Assembly: GCA_964427425.1 (NCBI GenBank)
Contig: CAYRUD010000011.1
Coordinates: 93,724 to 157,723, forward strand
Direction: 5' to 3'
DNA: 64,000 nucleotides
Source of the DNA: CAYRUD01 sp964427425
GTDB lineage: Bacteria > Chlamydiota > Chlamydiia > Chlamydiales > FEN-1388
The notes beneath the pieces are model-generated. The model did not search any database. It saw nothing but the letters and a program-made list of their open reading frames with translations, and was not told where the DNA came from. Positions 55,033 through 62,969 of this stretch are shown here, in pieces; position 1 is the first letter of the stretch; each line of letters starts with the position of its first letter. Made by a program: the position numbers and the translations under genes.

Positions 55033-56370
55033 CTAGCTCTTAATCCTGTATTCCTGAGCTCTTACTTTATTAGTGAGCGCCTGCGAATAGCTGGGATTGC
55101 GAGCATAAGGATTTGGGACTTCTCCGACACCACCGAGCTCTTCACGTAGCCACATTAAGCATTTTCCAAGCATGTTCTGACCAGAACCATCGCAATCATC
55201 TTCCCAAAAAGCATCGCGGCCTTTAACAGGCGTATGTTCAATAAGATAGGCAGAGCCTGTAGCTAAAAGGTAAGCTTTTAGCTTAGGGTTTTGATTAAAT
55301 TTACATCTGAGAACCTTCATCATAGCCATGACGTTCGTTGACATTCCAGTAGAAGGATTGGTTTGCATCCAATCTGATCTTTGCTTTGTCTTATGTGCTC
55401 TAGCAATTTTAAAGGCCTCGTCGCCGGCAGATCCAGGATTTTTAGCTTGAATTCCGCTGAATTGAGCTCTTATTGAAGGATCATGAGAGAATTTTTCAGC
55501 TTGAAAGGCAGCTTCGGAACAGCAAAAAGTATAGCCATCGACTGTTACAGGCGATTCGTAGAAATTGCCAAAACAATATGTTAATGGTGTCTCGTGATTA
55601 TAAAAGATGACAACACCATCGCGAGTCGCAACTTCTGAGAGCGCGTCCTCTGTCGAAATTCTATTGCTTGGTGTTATTGTTGGCGCTTTGCCTGTAAAGA
55701 CATTAGAAAAACCCTGTTTTAAGCCTTCGGCTTGTGTTGGATTGAAATGTGTTCCAACTTGCCTATCTATCCAGGCATAAAAGTTAGCTTGAGCAGTCTG
55801 AAAATCGGCTTCGTCGGTGAAGTATCGATCAAAATTCTGCATGATATTCTTGACATGTCCTGGAGTTAACCCAAGTCTGTCATTTCTATTAATATTGCCT
55901 TCCAGCCACTGTTGAAATTGAGCCTTCTTTTGAACAAGGCTTGTTTGTGGCGCATCTATTTTATTGTGAGCAGTGGGAAGATAAGATGGCTGTGAAGGCA
56001 AGCGACTTCCTGAGAGGCTTGAGAATAGTGAGGATACTTTTGATCCTATGTTTGTCGCGTGTTTTCTATCATAGCTGATAGCTTTTGCGTTTAATTTCTC
56101 AAGAAACGTCTTGCAGTTAGGATCATTTAAGTCGGTTTCAAGAGCGTCGACGATGCTAGGTAATTTATACGTCGTTGATGAGAATAAGGGGCACAAGACG
56201 TTTGCTTTAATCCACGTCCAAATACTTTTTTCCTCGGCACAAATTCGCTTTTCAGATCCATCAACGACCATTTTTATAACGTATTTATTAGGATCCGCAT
56301 TAAAGTTGGCAAGACTAGAGTGATTAAGATGTAACATGATATAACCGAGCCTCATTAAATTTATTACCAT
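55033..56370 (-). CDS. NADAR-domain protein (YbiA/RibX-like, ADP-ribose or N-glycosidase fold) with a long N-terminal extension
   Basis: 445 aa. The C-terminal NADAR domain (about 254-412) is clear: FGNFYESPVTVDGYTFCCSEAAFQAEKF with the conserved Glu286, NPGSAGDEAFKIAR (311-324), MKVLRCKFNQNPKLKAYLLATG, and the terminal GRDAFWEDDCDGSGQNMLGKCLM with catalytic-region Asp and Asn. NADAR proteins cleave N-glycosidic bonds in riboflavin precursors or remove ADP-ribose from guanine bases. Residues 1-230 are an unrecognised extension with a WTW patch (51-53), a Ser-rich linker and a helical part. Met12 is an alternative start. The upstream neighbour is an ADP-ribosyltransferase candidate. Confidence 0.88.
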   Translation of the reverse strand: MVINLMRLGYIMLHLNHSSLANFNADPNKYVIKMVVDGSEKRICAEEKSIWTWIKANVLCPLFSSTTYKLPSIVDALETDLNDPNCKTFLEKLNAKAISYDRKHATNIGSKVSSLFSSLSGSRLPSQPSYLPTAHNKIDAPQTSLVQKKAQFQQWLEGNINRNDRLGLTPGHVKNIMQNFDRYFTDEADFQTAQANFYAWIDRQVGTHFNPTQAEGLKQGFSNVFTGKAPTITPSNRISTEDALSEVATRDGVVIFYNHETPLTYCFGNFYESPVTVDGYTFCCSEAAFQAEKFSHDPSIRAQFSGIQAKNPGSAGDEAFKIARAHKTKQRSDWMQTNPSTGMSTNVMAMMKVLRCKFNQNPKLKAYLLATGSAYLIEHTPVKGRDAFWEDDCDGSGQNMLGKCLMWLREELGGVGEVPNPYARNPSYSQALTNKVRAQEYRIKS

Positions 56371-56529
56371 CTATTCCTGTCCTATACGAATAATAATGTT
56401 ATTTAGCAAACTTTGTTCTGTTAATTGAAGGGGCGGTAATAATTCTTGTAATGACTCGTTTATGTTGTTTTCTCAACGAGATGAACTTTGGAGAAGCACT
56501 CGGATGCAGCTTATAGGGGCGTGTCATAC

Positions 56530-56637
56530 ATAGCATCAGAGCTGCAATTCAGGCTCTCGTCATGATGGTTTACTATGGCTCTAGACAAATCAAGCTCTTT
56601 AAAGAGGAAGGGATACAATTCACTAGAAAGCTTTATA
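56530..56637 (+). pseudogene. Remnant 2: very short duplicate of the M16C protease 3' end
   Basis: The tail AAAGAGGAAGGGATACAATT followed by CACTAGAAAGCTTTATAG matches the end of remnant 1 (GAGAAGGAAGGAATTCAATT then CACTAAAGCTGAGCTTTAG) with point changes, and weaker similarity extends back to about 56530. It converges on the ART-like gene with about 50 bases between. Confidence 0.6.
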
Positions 56638-56664
56638 GGTGAGCAAAGTGATAGCTCACCTATA
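56634..56664 (-). terminator. Hairpin between M16C remnant 2 and the ART-like gene
   Basis: TATAGGTGAGC (56634-56644) pairs perfectly with GCTCACCTATA (56654-56664). Confidence 0.65.
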
Positions 56665-56690
56665 TCAAGCATGAATTCAATGGGATATGT

Positions 56691-57818
56691 TCATGTGCCA
56701 AACGTAAATTGCCGGAACGTTCCCTGTTCACTGCGAGGATACATGTTTTTCGGAAGATAATCATTAGATTCATATTTCTTCCAATAGAATGAGGGTAGTT
56801 CTCTTCTCTTTGTTACAAGATCAAAAATGCGCAGAACAGCTTCTGATGTCTGTCTATCTATCACCTCTATATTTAGATTGCTCTCTTTCAAAAGTTCCCT
56901 CACGTATGGAATATTATTTTTTGAGGTGTCAATGAAAGCAATATTGTCCTCTGTGATCGGGATATTCATTAATACGGAAGCCCACATGCTGAAGTAGACA
57001 TTTCCTTGTGGAGTTCTTCCTGTACGGAATATTGCTACAGTGTCTACTAAGCAGCTCTCGTCTATTGCGAAAGCATAACTGCCAAATCCATGTTCACCTT
57101 CATTATTGCATGAAATATAAGTTCCAGGCCCTGTGACACCGCCGGTTGATTGGATAATCGTTCGGCTTTTTATGATGCTTTCTAATCCAGCAAGTGTAGC
57201 GTGGAAATAATCTGGCAGTGGGACGTTGTGTCCTTGCTGTAATTTCCTTAATGTATTTTGAAAGTACTCATAGACTTTCTGATCGATACCACCAGTTTTT
57301 TTTATGTGTTTAATCGCAGCTTCTACGCGCTCTTGCTTTTCTGCTATGGCTACGACATTAGCTAAATAGTTGCCTCCTTCATAGAGGCAGCAACCTGGTA
57401 CTGGAGAGGTTTTCAAGGATGGAATAAATTTCAAGAGATCTGCTGAGAGTCTTTTAGCTATCGTGATAAGCCTTCGATTTTCTTGACTTGTTGGGGTTTT
57501 GTTAATCTCTGCATTTAATTTTGCACACGTTGTGTTGACAAGTACGATCTTTTCTTCTTCTGAGAGCTCATCTGCCTGATAGTTTTCGTCTGCTTTTTCA
57601 CTGGAGTCTATGAGACTTTGCTGTCCAGTAACTTCTGAGTAGCTCTCTATAACATTTAACTGTTCTGATGTATGAATGTAACGGACAACAAAGCTTCCAT
57701 CTTTTTTGGGATCACTTGTGAGTTCGTGGGTATGCAGCTCTTTGGCAGGGGTTGGAAGCGCTCTTAGATCATAAGATAATAACTGAAATAATACGATGAT
57801 ATACAGTAATAGATTCAT
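56691..57818 (-). CDS. Secreted protein with an ADP-ribosyltransferase-like motif
   Basis: 375 aa. Residues 3-20 form a signal peptide (LLLYIIVLFQLLS). Residues 85-200 are helical. From about 200 the sequence reads like an ART fold of the H-Y type: DYFHATLAGLESIIKSRTI (203-221) with His206 and Thr208 followed by the helix leading to a turn, then GVTGPGTYIS (227-236) with Tyr234, and FGSYAFAID (245-253). This H-x-T...G-x-G-x-Y...Y spacing is seen in PARP, DarT and KptA-like enzymes that use NAD+. The third catalytic residue cannot be fixed. The NADAR neighbour fits an ADP-ribose theme. Alternatives are an unrelated fold with a chance motif. The GAGA before ATG 57818 is a weak ribosome site. 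Confidence 0.72.
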   Translation of the reverse strand: MNLLLYIIVLFQLLSYDLRALPTPAKELHTHELTSDPKKDGSFVVRYIHTSEQLNVIESYSEVTGQQSLIDSSEKADENYQADELSEEEKIVLVNTTCAKLNAEINKTPTSQENRRLITIAKRLSADLLKFIPSLKTSPVPGCCLYEGGNYLANVVAIAEKQERVEAAIKHIKKTGGIDQKVYEYFQNTLRKLQQGHNVPLPDYFHATLAGLESIIKSRTIIQSTGGVTGPGTYISCNNEGEHGFGSYAFAIDESCLVDTVAIFRTGRTPQGNVYFSMWASVLMNIPITEDNIAFIDTSKNNIPYVRELLKESNLNIEVIDRQTSEAVLRIFDLVTKRRELPSFYWKKYESNDYLPKNMYPRSEQGTFRQFTFGT

Positions 57819-58022
57819 ATTAATCTCTATTTATTAGTTAAATAATAATTATAAAACTTTAGACATTATAATTAAATCATAAACATATAAACACTCGCTT
57901 AGTAAGTATAAGTAAAAGCGTGTGACTCTATCTAAATAAAGCCCATTCCTTGTCAAAATTCTTCTCATTTCACGGATAACTAAGACCGAATTATTACAGA
58001 TCAAGTCGAGATATCGGACTGT

Positions 58023-58286
58023 TCATGAAATAGGCTTAAGTGGTTGGGGCCCGTCCGAGAACTCGATGGGGTCAGGAGTTAAGAACCGGCCGATGGAAGG
58101 GGAGTAGTAGCGGCGTCCGAAGAAGAGAAAGCCCGTCTCTGGGTCGTGGCGCTTACTGACGAACCGCCATGGGTTGTTGAAAGGGGAGTGGTTCTGCGTG
58201 TAGCCGCCGGCGTCGATGATCTTTTCTTTAGCGAAGGCCGAGAATCGATAGGTCTTTGGCAGCTCGTTTTGAGTCGATACTCTAAA
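58023..58286 (-). pseudogene. Orphan Rhs-core fragment
   Basis: The minus strand encodes FNNPWRFVSKRHDPETGFLF and GRRYYSPSIGRFLTPDPI, the conserved C-terminal junction of Rhs proteins, nearly identical to the copy at the right edge of the window. It is bounded by an in-frame TAA on the upstream side (58287-58289) and loses frame in the GPNLYAYVKNSP motif through one extra base in a C run, stopping at 58023. So it is a displaced core fragment without toxin tip. Confidence 0.9.
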
Positions 58287-58351
58287 TTAGATAAAGAGGA
58301 TACTTGGATAAGTTTACGGTACTTATCACCAAGGCAGACGCTTTACTGCAC

Positions 58352-58681
58352 TTACTTAGAAATATATCTTAGTGTCATGTCTATTTCGTATAATTTATCT
58401 ATAAAAACCTTGCAAACTTCATAGATTTCCGAGTCCTCTCTACTTAGAGGGGATATACTCCTAAGCTTGTTTTTGAGTTCTTTAATGTCATATAATTGTT
58501 TCTTTTCTATACTTGTTCCTTCAGCAGCAGAGAGTGCTAAACCAGCATAATAAGAATCCATCTCAAGAAGCTTTTCTATAATAGAAGATAAAACTTCATT
58601 ATCTGTAGATTGTAGAATCTTAAGTTTACCTAATTCACGATAGAGTTCTCTTAATCTTCTTTTTTCATTCTCAAAATGCAT
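58352..58681 (-). CDS. Probable immunity protein of the orphan toxin tip
   Basis: 109 aa from ATG 58681, chosen because it lies two bases after the stop of the toxin-tip frame, as in coupled toxin-immunity pairs; an ATG 14 codons earlier lies inside the toxin coding sequence. The protein is all-helical and charged (FENEKRRLRELYRELGKL at the start, IYEVCKVFIDKLYEID near the end). No family recognised; role inferred from position only. Confidence 0.65.
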   Translation of the reverse strand: MHFENEKRRLRELYRELGKLKILQSTDNEVLSSIIEKLLEMDSYYAGLALSAAEGTSIEKKQLYDIKELKNKLRSISPLSREDSEIYEVCKVFIDKLYEIDMTLRYISK

Positions 58682-58683
58682 TT

Positions 58684-58955
58684 CTAATCCCAATATGTAA
58701 TAATTTTGGCTTCTTCGGTCCAAAAGCCGCCTGCATTTGTCTTATTTGATTTGGTTTTAATAGAGTATCCTCGATTTCCGCTTTTTAATGTCACTTGTTG
58801 TACAAGATCTTTATTCTTCTCTAAGAATCCCAGAGCATTTTTTGTATACTCGGCTATTGTTCTTCCATTCCCGTGTTTTTGAAGATGTTTTCAAGATCAA
58901 TGAATTTAACGATATATAGAGAGGTGCCTAGTGGAACAATTTTTATGACAATCAT
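58684..58955 (-). pseudogene. Orphan polymorphic-toxin C-terminal tip, frameshifted
   Basis: The minus-strand frame ending at 58684 reads a toxin-tail-like sequence (GRTIAEYTKNALGFLEKNK, then GNRGYSIKTKSNKTNAGGFW ending ITYWD). Going upstream it meets an in-frame TGA, but the sequence continues in another frame as LYIVKFIDLENIFKNTG from ATG 58955. A single-base change in the A run near 58870-58880 would join them. It is not linked to an Rhs core here. Directly followed by its immunity gene. Confidence 0.7.
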
Positions 58956-58973
58956 CTAAATCCTTAAATGAGG

Positions 58974-59498
58974 CTATTGCTCGTTGTCTGGATTAATGTG
59001 GGGCGAAGAAGGCAAATCGATTATTTGACCGCTAGAAGTAATAATTTGGGAGAGTTGGTATTTTTGAGCTAATCGTTTGATTATGCCTAGGTCTTCACTG
59101 CAAATCTGGAAAAAAGTGGTGTCAAAAGCTCTTATTTCTAATATAACGCCATCAATATCCAAATTTCTGAATTCAAAGTCTTCTGTGTATGCTTCAAGAT
59201 TCTCAGAGACGCTATTTTCTGCTTCAACAGCGATAAATACGCCCCAAATAAATTGATCTACTTGGCTAACAAACTCTTTGAAGTTTTTTAAATTGCCTAT
59301 TTTCTTTAAATTCGGTGGTTCAAAGGATAAAATTTCTTCTGTCGAATTATTTATCAATATATCCGATATATACCAGTTATGCTCCGGCAAATAGTCCTTT
59401 ATGCAATCAACTATATTCAATAGCTGAGTTCCCAAGCAGACTACAGTATCATTAAATTGCTCGCTATTAAGCCGTATTAGGTATTGTGGGGTGTACAT
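58974..59498 (-). CDS. Immunity-like protein, unknown family
   Basis: 174 aa, acidic, no signal peptide or membrane helix. It has a mixed alpha/beta look (QYLIRLNSEQFNDTVVCLG, VDQFIWGVFIAVEAENS, FEFRNLDIDGVILEIRAFDT). The FIWGVFIAVEAE and DGVILEIRAFDTTFF strands suggest a small single-domain fold. It sits between toxin debris and a bank of immunity-like paralogs, so an immunity role is inferred from context. Confidence 0.68.
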   Translation of the reverse strand: MYTPQYLIRLNSEQFNDTVVCLGTQLLNIVDCIKDYLPEHNWYISDILINNSTEEILSFEPPNLKKIGNLKNFKEFVSQVDQFIWGVFIAVEAENSVSENLEAYTEDFEFRNLDIDGVILEIRAFDTTFFQICSEDLGIIKRLAQKYQLSQIITSSGQIIDLPSSPHINPDNEQ

Positions 59499-59606
59499 TA
59501 TCTCAAATTGGGTTCAATCGTGATTTAGATATTGGCTTGTACGTCTTATCTATGTTGATGCTGAAGTTTCATGTTTAGATAATCATGTAAGAGATTGAAG
59601 ACTCGC

Positions 59607-59999
59607 TCATGGCCTGTCTTTCACATCAAATAGATGTGGATCTGCCGGCGTGGCTACATACAAGCCCTCTTTGTCAAAACCGAATGTCCATGGCTCATAT
59701 GTGTCTGTAGAGAATACTTCTAATATATGGCCTGTTGATAGATAGAATATAGGATCGATCTTAAGTCGATCAGTTTGAATACCTGCATCAATGATCTCAT
59801 GACCTACTAAGAAAGATAAATCATCTTCATTATCATAACACCCGAGAAAAACTCGGTCTTTTGCGCTCAATCTCCATGCACTCATAGTTCCGAATCCCCA
59901 ATCTTGTCCGCTAAGGACTAAAATGTTTCCGTCCCATGAAACTTCCATAATCTTTAAAGGAAGATGTGTTTTGAAGGTCGTGATCATTTTCTCAATCAT
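59607..59999 (-). CDS. Immunity-like protein, family A copy 1
   Basis: 130 aa. One of three paralogs (also 60152-60550 and 61199-61591). Shared frame: MIEKMI start, EVSWDGNILVLSGQDWGFG (about 19-37), a central LSFLVGHEIIDAGIQTDRLKIDPIF block, EVFSTDTYEPWTF (about 93-105) and a C-terminal TPADPHLFDVKD. The fold looks all-beta. GGAG lies 9 bases before the ATG. Family not recognised by me; position and multiplicity suggest immunity to related toxin tips. Confidence 0.75.
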   Translation of the reverse strand: MIEKMITTFKTHLPLKIMEVSWDGNILVLSGQDWGFGTMSAWRLSAKDRVFLGCYDNEDDLSFLVGHEIIDAGIQTDRLKIDPIFYLSTGHILEVFSTDTYEPWTFGFDKEGLYVATPADPHLFDVKDRP

Positions 60000-60151
60000 T
60001 GGACAAGTGCTCCAGTGAAATTAGTTATAAAATGAGAAGGTTTTTATAGCTGAGCTCCAAACAGCCTTCAGCTATAAACACGCTATTATTGAGTTAAACA
60101 CTTCCTTTTTTTTGATAACCTTACTTGATATTTTGACAGCCTATCGGACCT

Positions 60152-60550
60152 TTACGTATCTCTGACGTCGAATAGACTTGGATCAGCAGGAACTGCTGAG
60201 TAGAATTGCATTGGTTCTCCGAAACGAAAGGTCCAAGGTTCGAATGTGTCGGTGGAAAATATTTCTAAAGTATGCCCATTTGATAAATGAAATATGGGAT
60301 CGATCTTAATTTGATCTGTTTGGATTCCGACATCAACGATTTCAAGGCCAACTAGGAATGGCAGGTCGTTTACATTTTCATAATCTTCACAACCAAAATT
60401 AACGCGATCATTTGTACTCATCCGCCATGCGCTTAAAGTGGCAAATCCCCAGTTAGTACCTGCAATGATCAAGTAATCCCCATCCCAAGAGACTTTCTCG
60501 ATTTTCACGGGCAGATGCGATTTAAATCTAACGATCATTTTTTCAATCAT
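60152..60550 (-). CDS. Immunity-like protein, family A copy 2
   Basis: 132 aa paralog of the previous gene, sharing KVSWDGDYLIIAGTNWGF, VGLEIVDVGIQTDQIKIDPIF and EIFSTDTFEPWTF; the variable part (residues 45-57, CEDYENVNDLP) has a two-residue insertion. The divergence between copies is concentrated in loops, as expected if each neutralises a different toxin. Confidence 0.75.
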   Translation of the reverse strand: MIEKMIVRFKSHLPVKIEKVSWDGDYLIIAGTNWGFATLSAWRMSTNDRVNFGCEDYENVNDLPFLVGLEIVDVGIQTDQIKIDPIFHLSNGHTLEIFSTDTFEPWTFRFGEPMQFYSAVPADPSLFDVRDT

Positions 60551-60655
60551 AGAATAAGTCTCACAAAGGCTTAGTGGCCGTAGTAACTGATTGGAGATAG
60601 ACGTTTACTGAAATGTTTGAGCAAGGCGATTTATCTTCCCTACAATATGAGCAGA

Positions 60656-61125
60656 TTAGCTTACATCATTCCTTGGGTTTAAAAATGCATTATCACATTT
60701 TGGGCAGATCACTATTCGTTTTCAGCATCAGAACATTCCCATGCATCTATACAGATAGGGCAGTATAGCCAGTTCTCATCTAATACTTGCGCAGGAGAAG
60801 GGCTTACATCTTGAGTGAATTCAAAGCTATTTAAAGCCTTGTTAGTTAAATTCTCGAGTGTTCGAATAGCGTCTGTAACAATACTTTCTTCATTTTGATT
60901 GAGCTTTTCCCTGTTAGTTGCGCCTGCATAGACTGATTCTAAATTGACCCAGCAATTAAAGAATGCGCTCTTCCAATCCTCTGAGGTACTAGATAAGGTT
61001 CTATATAAGCTCTCAATATAATCGATAAGCTCAGGTAGGCATAATCTTCCTTTACTATACATGTTCAGGCAGTATCGCACTTTCTCAAGCTGAATTCGAT
61101 CACGATTTGATATCGACTTGCACAT
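60656..61125 (-). pseudogene. Immunity-like protein, family B, with a C-terminal frameshift removing half a zinc ribbon
   Basis: The frame starts at ATG 61125 (TTGGAG 6 bases upstream) and stops at 60712 after YCPICIDAWECSDAENE. The debris copy at 61938-62169 shows the ancestral tail: after the same CPIC-like pair it continues RIVICPKCNNAF. In the present copy one base is missing just before this point; restoring it gives RIVICPKCDNAF and a stop at 60656. So the family ends in a CxxC...CxxC zinc ribbon and this copy has lost the second pair. The shortened product (137 aa) may still be made. The helical N-terminal part contains EKVRYCLNMYSKGRLCLPEL. Confidence 0.72.
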
Positions 61126-61198
61126 ATCAAACTCCAATATAACGTGACTCTGCTGAAATAAGTTTTTTAGGCTAACCTTAAGAGCTTGAGATCGCTCA

Positions 61199-61591
61199 TT
61201 ACGTGTCTTTCACATCAAATAGATGTGGATCAGCCGGTGTTGCCGAATAGAATAACTTCGGTTTGCCAAAGTAAAATGTCCAAGGCTCAAAAGTATCAGT
61301 TGAGAAGACTTCTAAGATACGGTTGTTAGATAGATAAAAAATAGGATCAATTTTTAATCTATTCTCTTGAACTCCTATGTCAAGAATCTTTAAGCCTAAT
61401 AGTTGATTTAAATCTTTGTTCCTATCGTAGCATCCGAATATTACTCTATCATCTTTGGAGACTCTCCAACCACTCATTGTAGTCAATCCCCATTCTTGTC
61501 CACTGATAATTAAGATATCACCATCCCATGAGACTTCTTCAATTGGTAGAGGTAAGTATCTTTTAAGCTCGTTAATGATTGTTTCAATCAT
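61199..61591 (-). CDS. Immunity-like protein, family A copy 3
   Basis: 130 aa from ATG 61591, chosen over an ATG five codons earlier because it matches the MIE start of the paralogs and has GTGGAG 8 bases upstream. Shares EVSWDGDILIISGQEWGLT, LGLKILDIGVQENRLKIDPIF and EVFSTDTFEPWTF. It is separated from copy 2 by the family B gene, so an A-B unit appears to have been duplicated. Confidence 0.75.
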   Translation of the reverse strand: MIETIINELKRYLPLPIEEVSWDGDILIISGQEWGLTTMSGWRVSKDDRVIFGCYDRNKDLNQLLGLKILDIGVQENRLKIDPIFYLSNNRILEVFSTDTFEPWTFYFGKPKLFYSATPADPHLFDVKDT

Positions 61592-61937
61592 TGAATAGCT
61601 CCACATGCGTTAAACTTCTTATGTAATCTTTATCGGTGCTCCGTTTTTATTTCTTGCAGTGGATGAACTGGTTTGTCAGTGAAAGGATTGATCGGACTTT
61701 TATCTCCCTTTGTAAAAGAAGCTCTTAGAGGAGTTAGTTAATGGGTTAAGGGTATACGGAGCGCGGCTCTTTTAAAGACCATCGAAAAGAGCGTCGTTTT
61801 TAAAGTTGTCCGTGAATCGTTCAGTTTCTTCTTGTCTAGATCCAGAGTTAGTCTTATGTGATCAAACAAGAGCAGAGATATCTAGTGATATTTAAGTTGA
61901 CTGTTTTCCAAGCCTTAATAGGTGCGGTGATTAGCTT
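61592..61937. other. Debris region without intact gene
   Basis: No intact gene. On the minus strand short protein-like stretches occur: SGSRQEETERFTDNFKND ending near 61790 and SPINPFTDKPVHPLQEIK ending near 61640, the latter resembling the end of a toxin tip. Both are broken by stops. Confidence 0.4.
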
Positions 61938-62169
61938 GTGCCCTTTCTTGGATACAAAAATGCGTTATTACACTTTGGGCAGATCACTATACGTCTTGCA
62001 GTATCAGAACTTTCCCATGCATCTATACAGATAGGGCGGTATAGCCAGCTTTCATCTAAATATCTCAATTTTCAGAGGGCTAACATCTTTAGTTTGCTCA
62101 AAGCTATTGAGGGCATCATGAATTAAGGTTTCAAGCCCCGCTATGACGTTAGTAAGTATATCTTGATCT
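61938..62169 (-). pseudogene. 3' fragment of an immunity-like family B gene
   Basis: Base-by-base similar to 60656-60900. It encodes about the last 75 codons of the family with its own frameshift after KIEIFR, then ESWLYRPICIDAWESSD and RIVICPKCNNAFLYP. The first Cys of CPIC is Arg here, so even this copy has a damaged ribbon. Confidence 0.8.
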
Positions 62170-62415
62170 TTAGTCAGGTTGCGTTATTCGGGATCCTAGG
62201 TTTAGAGGCAATAAATAGCCTTCTTTACCTAGCAACTCACGCTCTACTAAAAACTCCCAATTTACCTGTATCCAATCATCTATAAAATCTACATCATCAT
62301 CCCAATCATGTTCTAATATGAATTTATCGAGTTGGGGCCAGCAAATTATGAAAAAATCTCTAAATTTTAGAATTTGATCTGTCACATCTAAAGGCAATTC
62401 ATCGAGATCAATCAT
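62170..62415 (-). CDS. Immunity-like protein, family C, truncated copy
   Basis: 81 aa, paralogous to the first half of the next upstream gene (shared start MIDL, PLDVT, KFRDF, HDWDDD, NWEFLVERELLGK). It stops where the longer protein continues into a beta domain, so it is a truncated duplicate or a minimal domain. Confidence 0.68.
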   Translation of the reverse strand: MIDLDELPLDVTDQILKFRDFFIICWPQLDKFILEHDWDDDVDFIDDWIQVNWEFLVERELLGKEGYLLPLNLGSRITQPD

Positions 62416-62468
62416 AATAAGACCTATCTACTTAAAAGTTGGCTCGGTGAAGATCTCTACTAATTCTA

Positions 62469-62969
62469 TTATTCCTGTATCTCTTCTGAGTTCTTTTTTA
62501 AGATAAATCTCACTGAATCAAAGGGGACTGTATAAAGTTTTTTTTGATCAAGCGTACGTAAGTTGACATAGTCAAAAGGAGGATGCCACCAATAAGATGT
62601 CCCCATAGGGGTAAGAAAGACTGAAATATAGAGTTCTTCGTTTGCGAAATTTCTAGTTTTCGTGAATTTGTCAATTAAACAATCCTTATTATCTATTTGA
62701 CAAACAATTTTATAGTTAGCTGCTTTCTCGGACGAAGTCTTTCTTCCTCCCCAGGTGAATAATGGCAGATAATTACCTTTACCCAATAGTTCACGCTCTA
62801 CCAAGAATTCCCAATTAGCCTGAAGCCAATCAATGATAAAGTTACCATCATCATCCCAATCGTGTTCTTCCATGAGTTCCTCAAGCTTCGGCCAGCAGCT
62901 GATAAGAAAATCTCTGAACTTAATGATGTGAGAAGTCACATCTAATGGAACAGTCTCTAAGTCAATCAT
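62469..62969 (-). CDS. Immunity protein candidate for the Rhs toxin (family C)
   Basis: 166 aa. Its ATG at 62969 overlaps the toxin stop by 8 bases (ATGATTGA), the usual sign of translational coupling between toxin and immunity genes. The N-terminal helical half (KFRDFLISCWPKLEELMEEHDWDDD) is shared with the truncated copy; the C-terminal half is a beta-rich domain with VFLTPMGTSYWWHPPFDYVNL. Acidic overall, which fits binding to the basic toxin tip. Confidence 0.82.
   Translation of the reverse strand: MIDLETVPLDVTSHIIKFRDFLISCWPKLEELMEEHDWDDDGNFIIDWLQANWEFLVERELLGKGNYLPLFTWGGRKTSSEKAANYKIVCQIDNKDCLIDKFTKTRNFANEELYISVFLTPMGTSYWWHPPFDYVNLRTLDQKKLYTVPFDSVRFILKKNSEEIQE

Noticed and set aside
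61938..62126. 62-codon plus-strand frame
   Set aside because: It is the antisense of the family B immunity-like gene fragment.
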